A DNA stretch of 64,000 nucleotides from Theropithecus gelada (GCF_003255815.1 NC_037677.1:111738936-111802935), one strand, 5' to 3'. Counted from the stretch's first letter, positions 40,835 through 52,852 are shown. Translations and numbers: made by a program. Notes: generated by a model not told the origin, from the letters alone.

Positions 40835-42180
40835 AATAGGAAGGCCGGGATAGGCCTCAATGAGAAAGTGAATTTTGAGCAAAGACTTAAAGGAATGAAG
40901 GAGTTTGCTGTATAGATATCTGGGAGAATGGTGTTCCTTGGAAGTGGGAACAGCTAGTACAAAGACTGTAAGGTGAGAACATGTTTGGCATGTTTAAGGG
41001 ATAATATGGAGTCTAGAGAAGAGTGAGAGCAGGAGAATAAAACTTAAGCGATGAGATTAGAAAAGTAATAAGGAGCTAGATCACCAGGTTTTTGTATGGC
41101 CTTTGTCTTTCATCTGAGTGAAATGGGGAAACACTGCAAGATTTTGATCAGAGCAAATGAGATAATTTTTATGTGAATTGTTTTGGCTGCATGTTGTAAA
41201 TAAACTTTATGGAAGAAAGAACAGGAAGAGGATAGTTAGGAAATTGTTAACGGGAATCTGGTCCAAAAATGATGGTGAGAATTAGTTGATTTGTTTGATT
41301 TTTTAAAAAAGTAGAGCCAATAGTATTTGCTGAGGGTTTAGGTGTAGAGTATGAGATAAAAGAGAGAAACCAAGGGTGATTGCAAAATTTTTGGCCTGAG
41401 CAGCTGGAAAGATGAAATTGCCATCAACTGATATGTAGAAGATTGTGAAGCAGGTTTGGGGCGAAGGTGTTTTGAAGATGAGAAGTTGAGTTTGGACATG
41501 TTGTACTTGAGATAGCCACTAGATGTCAAAGAGAAAATGTCAAGCAGACAGTTGGATGTATATGCTGCTACAGGTGCTCTTTTTTTTTTTTTTTTTAAAT
41601 TTATATTCTTTTTCTAAGAAGTTTTAGAGCAGGAATTCTGCAGTATACCTCCTTGTGTGTATACTTTCTACTAAAGTACCATATTCTTACTGGAGTCCTA
41701 GAGAGAACGGTTTGGGCTGAAGGTGTACATTTGGGAGTTCTTGGGAGTTCTTAAAGCCAAGAGACTAGATCAGATCACTAATGAAGTGGTTGTAAATAAA
41801 AAGGAGAATAAAAGGATTGAGCTATAGGGTCCCCAAATAATAAGAGGTAGGGGAGAAAAGGAAGATAAGCAAGGAACAGTACGGTGAAGTGTAAGCCAAG
41901 TGCAGAAATAATATGAAGTGAGAAAGTAATCAACGGAGCCACATTCTGCTGATGCTTCAAGCACGATGATTACTAAGGACTGATCATTGAATTTAGCACT
42001 GTGCAGTCATTGGTGATCTTGACAGGAACAGTTTCGGTGTATTGGTGGGATGAAAGTCTCACAATATTGGATTTAATAGGGAATGAGAGGAGTAGAAGTG
42101 GAAATGATGGGTGGAGCCAGCTTTTTCAAGGAAATGTGTTTGAAAAGGAAAGCACAAAGTGAGCAGAAACTGTCAAGAAA
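40835..42180 (-). mobile_element. L2 (LINE-2), long ORF-region remnant
   Basis: Antisense L2 landmarks in order: caatgagaaagtgaattttg, tgtacaaagactgtaaggtg-like text, tttttggcctgagcagctgg, cagacagttggatgtatat and aacagtttcggtgtattggt. An unrelated A-tailed insertion splits it at 41583-41684. Confidence 0.75.
41583..41684 (-). mobile_element. Unidentified A-tailed retroposed sequence, copy 1
   Basis: On the minus strand an 84-base body (41684 down to 41601) is followed by an A-run (the plus-strand T-run 41580-41596). It interrupts the L2. The body is about 92% identical to the copy at 43681-43763 (six mismatches and one gap by eye). I do not recognise it as Alu, L1, 7SK or Y RNA. Confidence 0.6.
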
Positions 42181-42448
42181 TGTAGGATCCTTTTTAGCTT
42201 GGATTTTTACAGAAGCAGACAATGAGACAAAGATTTCAGTGAAATAATTTTATTTGAGAAAGTGTAGGTAACACTGTTAGGGGAGTTGAGAAGCGATACG
42301 AGGATGAGAAGGCAGCCATTTAAGGGTCTAGGCTATAATTGACACATAATCTCTGAAATTTTCTTCTTTAACTATTAACCCTGTCAGTTGATGTGTCCCA
42401 TGGACTATGTCTCCAAAACCCACCCATTCTTAGTAGAGAACCCACCCA

Positions 42449-42566
42449 TTTTTAGTAGAAATGGGGTTTTTCCATGCCTGTCTCGCAATCCTGAGCTCAA
42501 GTGATCTGCCTGTTTTGACATCCCAAAGTTCTGAGATTACAAAGTACTGTGTCATCCAGTGTGGCT
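42449..42566 (-). mobile_element. Alu left-monomer fragment
   Basis: tttttagtagaaatggggtt through gtcatccagtgtggctt, a degraded Alu left-monomer end in reverse orientation. It shares the unusual string ccatgcctgtctcg with the full Alu at 42666-42954. A short tandem (acccacccattnttagtag) precedes it. Confidence 0.8.
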
Positions 42567-42665
42567 TGATTAATATGAAAATGTTTATAGAGGTAAGACA
42601 ACAGAATACTTAAGAAAATAGCTTGTGTGAAGCATACACAAAGAAATCTGGAAGGGAGCTGTGCC

Positions 42666-42954
42666 TTTTTTTTTTTTTTTTGAGACAGAGTCTGACTCTG
42701 TCACAGGGGCTGGAATGCAGTGGCACTATCTCAGCTCACTGAAGCCTCTGCCTCCTGGGTTCAAGTGATCCTCCCACCTCAGCCTCCCAAGTGGTTGGGA
42801 TTATAGGCATGCACCACTACACCCAGCTAATTTTTGTATTTTTAGTAGAGATGGGGTTTCGCCATGCCTGTCTCGAACTCCTGAGCTGAAGTGATCTGCC
42901 TGCTTCGACCTCCCAAAGTGTTGGGAGTACAGGCATGAGCCACTGTGCCTGGCC
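42666..42954 (-). mobile_element. Alu, full length with target-site duplication
   Basis: T-run, then gagacagagtctgactctgt, through to catgagccactgtgcctggcc. The flanks ggaagggagct (42650-42660) and ggaagggaact (42957-42967) form a slightly diverged duplication. It lacks about nine bases in the left monomer (ccatg-cctgtctcg). Confidence 0.95.
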
Positions 42955-43281
42955 AAGGAAGGGAACTTTTTTGTGAGAGCATCCTAGAGTACAGCTTCTA
43001 AAAGTGATGTCGGGTTATCAAGTGCTTAGGTGTGACAGTGACAACAAGATTTATGTTCAAAATTATTGGAAAAATCCAGAAAATGTATAATGAAGGAATC
43101 AGCTTGCAGTAAAGGTTCTACATGCTTTTGTTTGTCACAGAGTGGAAGTGGCCTTCATAATTGTATAGTGATGAAAAGACTTGTTAATCCACAGCTTTAT
43201 TTCCTGCATTTTTCATTTTCTGGAAGATGTTTTATTTTCCTCTAAGCTCCTGTGTCCTTTTGTTTTTAAATGAATATGACA

Positions 43282-43660
43282 TGTTACAGTTTGAGTATGT
43301 CCCCTCCAAAATTCATGTTGAAACCTAATCCCCAGTGTGGTAGTATTAAGAGGTGGGGCTTTTTGGGATGTAATTAAGTCAGGATGACTCTGCTGTCATG
43401 AATGGATTAGTGCCTTACAAAAAGTGCTGGAGGGAGCTAGCTGGGTCCCTTTTGCCTTCCATGCTTCCATCATGTGAGGACACAGCATTCTTCCCCTCTG
43501 GAGGACATAGCAAACAAGACACCATCTTGAAGCAGAGCGTAGCTCTCAGCAGACACCAAATCTGCCAGCACCTTGATTTTGAAATTCCTAGTTTCTGGAC
43601 TGTTAGAAATAAATTTCCATTGTTTATTAATTACATATATGCTGTTTTATATGGGTACTC
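43282..43660 (+). mobile_element. MLT1-type MaLR LTR
   Basis: Forward LTR: tgttacagtttgagtatgtc, ccccagtgtggtagtattaa, gaggtggggctttttgggat, catgtgaggacacagcattc and gttagaaataaatttccatt (polyadenylation signal aataaa). The last bases are obscured by the adjacent insertion. Confidence 0.85.
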
Positions 43661-43661
43661 T

Positions 43662-43763
43662 CTTTTTTTTCTAAAAAAAATTATGTTCTTTTTCTAAGAA
43701 GTTTTAGAGCAGGAATTCTGCAACATACCTCCTGTGTGTATACTTTCTAGTAAAGGGCCATAT
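43662..43763 (-). mobile_element. Unidentified A-tailed retroposed sequence, copy 2
   Basis: Second copy of the 84-base body seen at 41601-41684, again in minus orientation and again followed by an A-rich tail (plus-strand 43662-43680). It sits at the 3' edge of the MLT1 LTR. Confidence 0.6.
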
Positions 43764-45044
43764 ATTAAATGCTTGATAAATATTTGTGGATGAATAAATA
43801 GGGTTTTCAGCATACTTTCCTTAAAAGTGTGAATCTGTGTTTCACACTTTGTTTTTAGTATATTAACCAACTTATTTAAATTGTGTACTATACATAATTA
43901 TTATTCTCCTTCTAGTGGTAACTCATAATATGCTGTGCTTGATGTTCTCCATTTGTCTCTCCACATCCACCTTTTATTTTTTTCCATCCTGTTTCCATGC
44001 CTTCTGGCTTCCAGGTAGGCTGAGCCAGTGATGGTAGATCTGATGGTGGGAGATGAGTGGAGTTGAGGTATTTTATTCCACCAACTTTCTCCCTGCTGGA
44101 TAACCTTGGGTTAGTTGTGTTGCTCTATTGAAGGCCGAACTGTCAGGTGTCTTCATATAGCTATTCTCTAGGAATTCTGGAAACACTCCCTCCTCTTGCT
44201 TTTTTAAGGCCAATGGGTGGTAAAGGCTTCCTGTTGTGGTAGGTCTCAGGATATTGCCCTGGTCATACCTTTATAAATAGCCTTTTATTAGATACTTTAT
44301 AATTATTTTGAGCACATTGTTTATTTCCTGTCAGAACCCTGGCTGATATAGTAGCTACTATTGACTTTTTAGAGATTCAAATATAACTTTTGACCAAAAT
44401 GATCCTTAATATGTTCTTATTCTGGAAGTTGAGAGGAAGAAGTGTCTTGTGAGAGGATTTCACACTTTATAAGTGGAGAAAAATGTTGGCAGAAGTATAA
44501 ACATTTCAGAATAGCACGGAATTAGGTCCTTCACTCCATTTCTACTATGCTTATTCTTGAATTTTTAAATTTTAATATCACATGGTCATCTTTAATGTTG
44601 CATTTTCTCTTAATGCTAAAGATTGATATATTTATCATCTTTCAAGAGTAGCTGTTCTAATTTTTTAATACGCAGCACCCTTATTTATGTATGTCTTCCT
44701 GTTTATTAAAGAAAATCTTTTTGTTGTATATTCTTTTAAATTTCTTTTTGAATTATGCTAACTCAGACTCAACTTTTGTTGGTTATTATGCTATCAACGT
44801 AGAAGTAATTGTATCTTACTAGCAAAATACCCCTGAAGTGTATTTGATGGGAGGATATTTATTTTTTAAAAAGCCCATTTGCTGTATTCCTTTAAGTTTT
44901 CTCTTTAAAATCATGTTCATTTAAAAAAAATGTTGAATTTTTTGTTTTCAACTTTCCATTATTCTGAAATCCAGAAATTCTTATTGTATATTTGTTTTTA
45001 AAAGTAGCTTTATCACATATACATGCGCATATCATCCAATTTGC

Positions 45045-45290
45045 TTGTATTTGACCTTTATAAAAAGGTCGTATTTATGCCATTTTCTCAGGCTTTCTTT
45101 GATTTTGTTTACTACGATTATTACCAAGATTCATCTATGTCATTATATATTGCTGCAATTAACTTCTTTATATTTAGTATTTTATTCGTTGTATAACTCT
45201 ACCACAATTTATTTACCCATTTCCTTGCTTTTGAGCTTTTCGGTTTGGTACCTGGTAAAATATATCCACCGTAGCCATTTTGAGACATAT
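45045..45290 (-). mobile_element. Antisense L1M fragment
   Basis: Reverse-complement L1 text: ttcatctatgtcattatata, ttgctgcaattaacttcttt and accacaatttatttacccat. Short and eroded. Confidence 0.55.
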
Positions 45291-45599
45291 CCTGATAAAC
45301 TATTGCATTTTAAGAGGTGAAGAAAAGAATCCTTAGGATTTTCCAGCAGAAAGATGAAATATCTTACAAGCAAGAGATTAGACTAGTATCAGATTTTTCA
45401 AAAACAACATACAGATCAAAGCAACCATGGAACAAAATTTTCAAGAGACTTAAGAAAGTATAGACCAAGGGTTTTATGTCTTGCCAAATTGTACCTCAGG
45501 TGTCAAGGCTATCAAAAATAATTTTGAACATAGAAAAACTCAGTTAATACTGTATGTGTGTGCCCTTACCTGAGAAATTTATATACTAGGGTAGAAGTG

Positions 45600-45820
45600 T
45601 GCAGATGTTTTTAGGTAAGGATTCAGATAATAAGTAATTTAGGCTTTGTACCCTGCTAAGTTCTGTTGACTCTGTTGTCACTACTCAGTTCTTCCACTGA
45701 AACTGTATACAAACAGTATAAATTGCATAAAAGGGTGAGTGTGGCTATGTCCAATAAAACCTGATTTACAAAAGCAATTGGTGGAGTTAATGGGCTGTAA
45801 TTTTCCAATCCCTGTCCTGG
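45600..45820 (+). mobile_element. hAT/MER-type DNA element, diverged
   Basis: taggctttgtaccctgctaa, tgtggctatgtccaataaaa, cctgatttacaaaagcaatt and gggctgtaattttccaatcc follow the same order as the copy at 38450. Confidence 0.65.
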
Positions 45821-46600
45821 AGAATGAGCTTCATCTAATGAACAGATAAATGGGAACACTTCAGGTAAAAGATTGTTGGAAAACATTTCACATACTTAAT
45901 TTTAGAGCTAAGACTAAAATAACGGTGGGAATATGGGTAGACAACTAAGTGTGTAAATGTTACACGTTCTGTCCAAGTAGAAACAATGCAGTTAAAAATG
46001 AGAGAAGGGAGAGGAAAGGGGAAATCAAAGATAAGAACATTGACAGCTGCATATGTAATAGATAGGAATCAAAAGATGCCATTTAACACTTGATATCCCA
46101 TCAAGGTCTGTTGGACCCAATTTTAGTTTTCAGTTTGTTTTCTGAGCAGACCTACCTATTTGTGAAGACTATTATTTTATACATTTTATTTTTTCTTAGA
46201 AGTCTTTCAAAGAACAAAGAGAACATTTACTTGTTAAAAAAATCAGAATAAAATGTTCTGGCTGTAATTACCCGATGGGTCTGTTGCATTCTTTTAATTA
46301 AAAATCTAAGATACACTGTAGAATTTAAATGTTGTTATTTTCTATGTTCTGAAGCATTTTGCTATTTATCATTTTAGGAACTACTTCATTGCTTATCAGT
46401 TATTTCCAACTATGCTAAAAATTAACAATAAAACAAGCTTTTTAGAAAGATGATGCCACAGTGAAAAAAACTGTCATCCTTTAGTTGTATTATTTTAGTG
46501 CCCAAAGTATTTTAATTCCTTTAAAGAAGGCATACAAGAAGACAAAGTACCATCATTGTAGCCCACTTTTATTTTTTGTTGAACACAGTTGAGAATTTAG

Positions 46601-46789
46601 AATTTTTCATTTTCTGCCCATACTAGTAAAAAGTTGAAAGATCTTTCACAGTTATTAGACAAAGAAGAAGATGAATGCAGAGAGACAAATAACAATGCAA
46701 AGAGACAGCACACTGTAAACTCTGGTGATAGTGTAATTGATCATTTACTTAAATCTCAGACCATGGATCTTCCGGAAATGATATCCTAA
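46601..46789 (+). pseudogene. Coding-like fragment of unknown origin
   Basis: A 62-codon open stretch starts after an in-frame TAG (46598-46600) and ends in TAA (46787-46789). It contains SKKLKDLSQLLDKEEDECRE and ends HLLKSQTMDLPEMIS. The charged, Lys/Glu-rich composition looks like the C-terminus of a real protein rather than AT-rich noise, and AT-rich, 3' UTR-like text follows. It has no ATG in a sensible place. If spliced from the ATRNL1 exon at 35248 using the tactag acceptor, it would hit TGA after three codons. A 3' piece of a processed pseudogene is the likeliest reading. I do not recognise the parent, and chance is not excluded. Confidence 0.3.
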
Positions 46790-47886
46790 ATGAATTTTTT
46801 GAAATTCAAAGATTCAATGAGTGAACAATATGGTTTCATTTTTTATTATGTTTATATGCCCCAACACTTCTTTAATACAAAGAGGTTTGCTATATTTAAA
46901 TTCTTTTTGGAATCTGCAAAAGGTAGTTTTTGACTTACACTTTTTTATTGTGTAAATTCCTTATAACATGATGTGATAAAGCAACTAAAAGGAGCCATTG
47001 AACCATGATAAATGCTGATGACTATTGTTCTAGGTATACTGAGGATTAAAACTGACAGAACAGATAATAAAATTAGGTAAGAAAGATGAGAATTAAGGGC
47101 ACTATGCAAGGTATATGCACAAAGGAAAACACTGTAACAAAGATAGAAATGTTCTTACATACCAAAAGAAATAAAAGCAAATATCAAATAGGAAAAAAAA
47201 CTCAGAAAAATGCGTTATAATACACACAGTAATTGTAACATAAAATTCTGTGACAGAGTTGAGATTCACCATAATATCAGTACATGGGAATGGGATTAAC
47301 TTGCTTATTAAAACAAAACATTTCAACTTGCTGCATAAAACAAAACCCAAATCTATGCATTATTTAGGAGACATTTATAACATATTGATTCAGAAACGAT
47401 GAAAATGAACAGATAAGGATTTCATAGGTGAATGATTACAATAAGACAGTAGGGAATATCGAAACATTATACGAGACAAGAATACCTTATAATTACTAAA
47501 ACCCACAATTCACCAAATTGATATCATATGTATTAGAAGAATTTACCTATATACCAGACAACCCAGCAACCACCTATAGAAAACAGAAACCACAGGCAGT
47601 AAAGAGAAACAGTGTCACTTCAGTACAAAACAGGTCCATCATTATTGTCAATACATGACAAGATAAAAATAAGAAAATACCTTAAAAAATCTAAACAATG
47701 TAACTAATAAAGTTGAAGTTAAGGATGTATATCGAACAATACAGCCTGATTATAGAGAATGTTATCTTTTCAAGTGCACATGGAAAACCCACAAAAATTG
47801 ACTGACTATATAAAAAATTAGTCGTTTCCCAAGAATGGAAGTATTGAAAATGAACACCTGAATATTAAATAAAATCTTTCTGTTGG

Positions 47887-48174
47887 GTGAATGGGGAAAT
47901 ACAAGGAAAAATTACAGAATTTCTGAAAAGTAGTGATGGTAAAAGCAACACATATAAAAATTTATGGGATACATTTAGAGCAGTTATCAGAAGTATATTT
48001 ATAATATTAAACAACTATATTAATATGAATGAAAATAAATGCACCACATTCCCAATTCAAAAAGCTAGAAAAAAAATAGCTAAAACAACAAATAAAGACT
48101 TTTGCGTACCTTTTTACGTAACTAGGAAAATAAAAATAAGAGCTGAAATTAATGATGTAAGAACAGAAAAATAG
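47887..48174 (+). pseudogene. L1 ORF2 linker remnant
   Basis: A 95-codon frame includes YKNLWDTFRAVIRSIF and KIKIRAEINDVRTEK, both characteristic of the region between the endonuclease and reverse transcriptase of L1 ORF2. It is part of the dead L1 at 47200-49110. Confidence 0.8.
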
Positions 48175-48726
48175 ATTAATTTTTTTGAAAAAAAAAAAGA
48201 CAAGCCAGCAGTTCATTTAATCAAGAAATGAGAGAGCAAGCACAAATGCACAAAAGAAGAAATGACAAGGGAGAATGAATATTGATAGGATATTAAAATA
48301 ATAAACTATCTTGTACACCAATGCAGTTAAATCTGAAAATGTTGAAGAAATGAATTATTTCATAGAAAGTAGCAATTTTCCAAATTGAACCCAATAAATA
48401 TAGAAAGTTTACATAAAACACTTTCCATAGAAAAAGTGGAGAAAGCACCAGGCCTAGATGATACCACAGAATAAATTTAGCAAAATCTTAATAGCAGGAT
48501 AGTCTCAATGCTGTGTAGGTTGTTTCAGAGAATAAAAAAGGAAGGAAAACTTCCAAATTTGTTTTACAAGGGAAGTATAACATTACCACTTAAACCCACT
48601 ACACAGAAATAGAAAATTTACATATCTATATGATTAAAAATTAAATAAAACCTTTCCCCCTCAAATATCAACACAAAATTCTAAATAAAATGAATACTCC
48701 AACACATTCTTGTCTTAATGTGTGTG

Positions 48727-48885
48727 GAGTTTTATTAATATATTTTATAATAACCATCCTTGGATGCCTGGTTATATATCCCACTTAATAATAAAATACA
48801 CATTAATAGATAAGGATCATTAATTAAGTGGGATATATAACCAGGCATCCAAGGATTACTATTATGAAATATATTAATAAAACTC
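48727..48885. repeat. Inverted repeat, 63-bp arms, 33-bp spacer
   Basis: The left arm 48727-48789 is the reverse complement of the right arm 48823-48885 with about four mismatches. The right arm is normal L1 sense sequence (gggatatataaccaggcatc), so the left arm is an inverted copy of it. Confidence 0.88.
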
Positions 48886-49114
48886 ACTATACTAGTAGGT
48901 CAAAGAAGAAAAATGATGTGATTATTTCCATTGTTATTAAATCACATTTCTAATAAAAACACTTGAGAAAATGGGAATAGATGGCTACTATATGAACATA
49001 ATAAATATGTTTCAATCCCAAAGCTAGCATCTTATACTTCATAATGGAAAAAAGCATTTCTATTGACTTCAAGAGCAAAACAAGGGTGCGCACTATCTCC
49101 AGTGCAAGGTTTTA

Positions 49115-49190
49115 TACACACACACACACACACACAAAACTATGCATATAACTATATATACACAACTATATATATACACACTAACTATGA
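49115..49190. repeat. (CA)n microsatellite followed by TA/CA mix
   Basis: An uninterrupted (AC) run of about 11 units at 49115-49136, then imperfect actatatatac units. Confidence 0.85.
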
Positions 49191-50629
49191 AGTAGTAATA
49201 TATATACATGTGCTACTTTTTGTGTAAGGGAAGTAAAATATAGTTATGCATGCTTATTTGAGCAAAAATGAACACAGGAAAGATAAACCAGAAAACAAAT
49301 ATGTTGGTTATTTACAAGTGGTGGTAGAGAATGGTATGGTAAATATATTATATGAAAGTATATTTACCTGTGTTTACTCTTTTAAAAAGTAGTCTTGACT
49401 TTTAGAAGCATTGATTTTTAGAAGCATATTAATCATTTACATATTGAACAATTAAATAAAAAAGGAAGAAAAAAATAAAACAATGTAAGCTGAAACAAAT
49501 GAACCCAACTGTGTTTCAAATGAATAGGATAATCATTCTGAAAGTGGGTGAACAGAACTAATGCAAGTGATTTTTGAACACAGTATTTGACTATATGCTC
49601 TCAGACTAGGTGTAGATGTGAGGAAGGACTGTAAACAAATCTTTCAGGTTTGTTTTTTGAAGGTGTAGGTGAAGCAATTCTGAAATTGTTTTAGATATAT
49701 TTTTAGACTGAAAAATAAGTAAATGTATTGTTTTTGGGAACCAGAGTTCTCCATGTGGAAGATGAGACTGGCAGATATGAAATGGGGAAGTCAAGGAAGA
49801 ATCCTGCCCTGGATGGATTGCAATAGGAGGTATCAGTATGAGTTTATGGTTACTTAGATAAATAGATACATAGATGTGTAGATGCATAAATAAATAGGTT
49901 AATACATAGTTGTAGATTCTTCTGAAAGGCCCCAGAAGCTAAGACACCCCAGTAGTCATGAGTACACAGAACACTCATATTCCCAGATCTGGTTTGTAAT
50001 ATTTCCTATGAAAAGGAAGCAGGGCTCCTTGGAGGACTTGCTTATTCTATGAGTGAGAGAAGGAAAGTAAAGATAAGCTGAGTATATCTTGTTATATCAA
50101 ATTAAGGAAAGGCTCAAGAAAATGATGGGTCATGTCAAAAGAACACAGGAGTCACCTTCTAGGGGATCCCATTGGTAAAACATGGGACAATTTGAGCATT
50201 AAAATAATTTAGGAATGAAGTGCATTAAAAACTATTGAAAATATAGGAATGCATAAACTTACACTGAGAGCAGACAGGTACAAATACAGAGAAGGGAAGC
50301 CTCTACATAGAGTGCAGACTGTCATAGCTGGAGTTGAAAAATCATTTTGCAAAAGTCGTAGTAAAAGTTGGTATGGGAAAGAATCGTCAATGGATGTTAA
50401 TTCTGTGGGAGTGGGTATGAAGTTTTTTAATGAGATGTGCATGGCATTTAAGTCTCCCCTATAGATTGCTGATAAGGTGCAGGAGAAAAATCGTAACTAC
50501 ACAGTAGAGAAACCTGTCAATAACTTGTCTGAGTGATCAAAATTAACATCACAAACTAAGGGGAATTGGACACTATGTGCCTTTGCATATAATACCTACA
50601 GAAAGAGACATTACATGTGGTAGAGTTCT

Positions 50630-50765
50630 GAAAACCAGTTCTGTAAAAGTTCAAATAGTAAATATTTTGAACTTGGTAGACTATGCAGTTTCTGTCTCAT
50701 CTATTCAATTCTGCCATTACAGGGTGACAGCAAGCCATAGATAAGTAACTGAGTGAACAGAACAA
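50630..50765 (+). mobile_element. hAT/MER-type DNA element fragment
   Basis: ttctgtaaaagttcaaatag, taaatattttgaacttggta and cattacagggtgacagcaag, with agccatagataag following, match the family at 38450. Confidence 0.65.
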
Positions 50766-50784
50766 AGAGGCGTTTTATGGAAAG

Positions 50785-51670
50785 GGGGAAAATGTTCACA
50801 AATTAAACATCTGATAAGAGGTTAATATCCAAAATATATAAACAACTTAAAACAACCTGATTAAAAAATTGGCAAAGGATCTAAGTAGACATTTCTCAAA
50901 GAAGACATACAAATGATAAGAAACGCTGGCAAGGTTGTGGAGAAAAGGGAGCCCTCATACATTATTGGTGGGAACGTAAATTAGTACAACCACGATGGAG
51001 AACAGTTTGGAGGTTCCTCAAAAAAACTAAAAATAGAGTTACTAAATGACCCAGAAATCTCACTGCTAGATACATACCCAAAAGAAAGAAGATCATTATA
51101 GTGAAGAGATACCTACACTCCCATGTTTGTTGCAGTACTACTCATCATAGCCAAGATTTGGAAGCAACGTAAGTGTCCATCAACAGAGGAATGGATAAAG
51201 AAAAAATGGTACATATATACAATGGAGTACCATTCAGCCATAAAAAAGAATGCAACCCTGTCATTTGCAACATGGATGGAACTGGAAATCATTAAGTGAA
51301 ATAAGCCAGGCACAGAAAGAAAACTGCATGTTCTCACTTATTTGTGGGAGCTACAAATAAAAAACTCATGGAGATAGTAGAATGATGGTTACTAGAGGCT
51401 GGGAAGGGTCGTTGGTGGGGATGTGAGGATGATTAATGGGTGAAAAAATATATATAGAATGAGTAAAGTCTAGTATTTGATAGCACAACAGTAACTAGTC
51501 AACAACAGTTTATTGTACATTTTAAAATAATACAGTAGAATTGGATTGTTTGTAACAAAGAAATGAATAAATGTTTGATGTGATTATTATGCAATGTATG
51601 TTTGTTTCAAAACATCTCATGGAACCCATAAATATATACATCTGTGTAACCGTAAAAATTAAAAATAAAA
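50785..51670 (+). mobile_element. 5'-truncated L1, ORF2 C-terminus and 3' UTR
   Basis: Forward text: caaagaagacatacaaatga, ctcatacattattggtggga, gttcctcaaaaaaactaaaa, ggataaagaaaaaatggtac and gcatgttctcacttatttgt. Ends in A-rich text near 51660. Confidence 0.92.
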
Positions 51671-51682
51671 AAATTTATAAAG

Positions 51683-51885
51683 CAAAAGATAAAAATGGCC
51701 AACAGGTGTATGAAAAAAATGCTCAATATTACTAGTCATCAGGGAAATGCATATTAAAACTACAATTATCTATGACCTATCCCCTCACACCTGTTAGAAT
51801 GGCTATAAAAGAGACAAAAGATAGCAGGTATTGGTGAGGATGTGGAAAACAGGGAGTCCTTGTACACTATTGGTGGGAATAATTT
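51683..51885 (+). mobile_element. Second L1 fragment, abutting the first
   Basis: Repeats ORF2 text already passed in the upstream copy: ctagtcatcagggaaatgca, cacacctgttagaatggcta and cactattggtgggaata, then a T-rich tract. It is a separate insertion or a local duplication. Confidence 0.8.
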
Positions 51886-52394
51886 TTTTTTCTTTTTTTT
51901 CTTTTTTTTTTTTTTTCTTTTTAAAAAAATGAGCGGCAGAGTAGGTTTGACCCCACAGGACATAGCTTGCCAACCCCCACCTTACAGTATTGTGACTAGG
52001 AATGCCTAACCTGAAGCTAATCGTGAAGCAATATCACAAACTTCAGATAAAGAATATGCCATCTAAAAAGAGGGACGGTTGGCTTTATTCTTCAAAAATA
52101 TCCATGTTTTGGGAGAGAAAGAAGGGTTGAAAAATTGTTCCGGATTAAAGGAAGCTTACAAGACATGACAACTGGTTGTTGACCACTGGTGCACAACATG
52201 GTGACAACAAATGCATGAGAACTGGTGATTCCAGACTGGATTCTGTGCTGGATGAAAAATTAAAAAACGCTATGAAGGACATTATGTACTCAGTTCACAA
52301 AATTAAAATGTATAGATACATTAAAGTATTGTACAAATGTTAACTTTCTTAAAGGTGATAACTGCAATATGGTTATGTATAATAGAAAGGGTGC

Positions 52395-52695
52395 TTTTTT
52401 TTTTTTTTTTTTTTTGGGGAGAGACAGAGTCTTCCTCTGTAGCCTAGGCTGGAGTGATCTTGGCTCACTGCAGCCTTCGCTTCCCGGGTTCAAGTGATTC
52501 TCCTGCCTCAGTCTCCTGAGTAGCTGGGACTACAGACGCGCGCCAGCGCGCCCGGTTTATTTTTTTTTAATTTTTAGTAGAGATGGGGTTTCACCATGCT
52601 AACTAGGATGGTCTTGGTCTCCTGACCTTGAGATCCACCCACCTCGGTCTCCCAAAGTGCTGGGATTATAGGCAGTGGAGCCACCGCACCCAGCC
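52395..52695 (-). mobile_element. Alu (AluS/Y-like)
   Basis: T-run, then gagacagagtcttcctctgt, through to gagccaccgcacccagcc. About ten bases are missing in the right monomer (ggctggagtgatcttggctc lacks the usual gcagtggcg). Confidence 0.94.
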
Positions 52696-52750
52696 TGTTC
52701 TTAAGAAATACATACCAAAGTATTAGGGGCAATAAGAATGATGTATACAA

Positions 52751-52852
52751 CTGGGAGAGAGGGAGAGGCAAAGGGCGGGGAAGGGGGAGGAGAGGGGAAG
52801 GGGAAGGGAGGGAGAGGGAGAAAGGGAGAGGAAGGAAGAGAGAGAGGGAGAA
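52751..52852. repeat. Polypurine (GGGAGA)n-like tract
   Basis: About 100 bases almost purely A and G on the plus strand, built from imperfect gggaga/ggaag units. It begins some 55 bp beyond the Alu. The long minus-strand frame across it is low complexity (Pro/Leu/Ser). Confidence 0.9.

Larger units (their letters stand above)
47200..49110 (+). mobile_element. Old L1 (L1M-type), sense orientation
   Basis: Forward ORF2 remnants run from endonuclease-like text near 47290-47370 through the linker at 47890-48170 to gtggagaaagcaccaggcct (the KAPGLD motif) at 48436, and on to RT text. Many indels. A local inverted duplication lies at 48727-48885. Confidence 0.78.
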
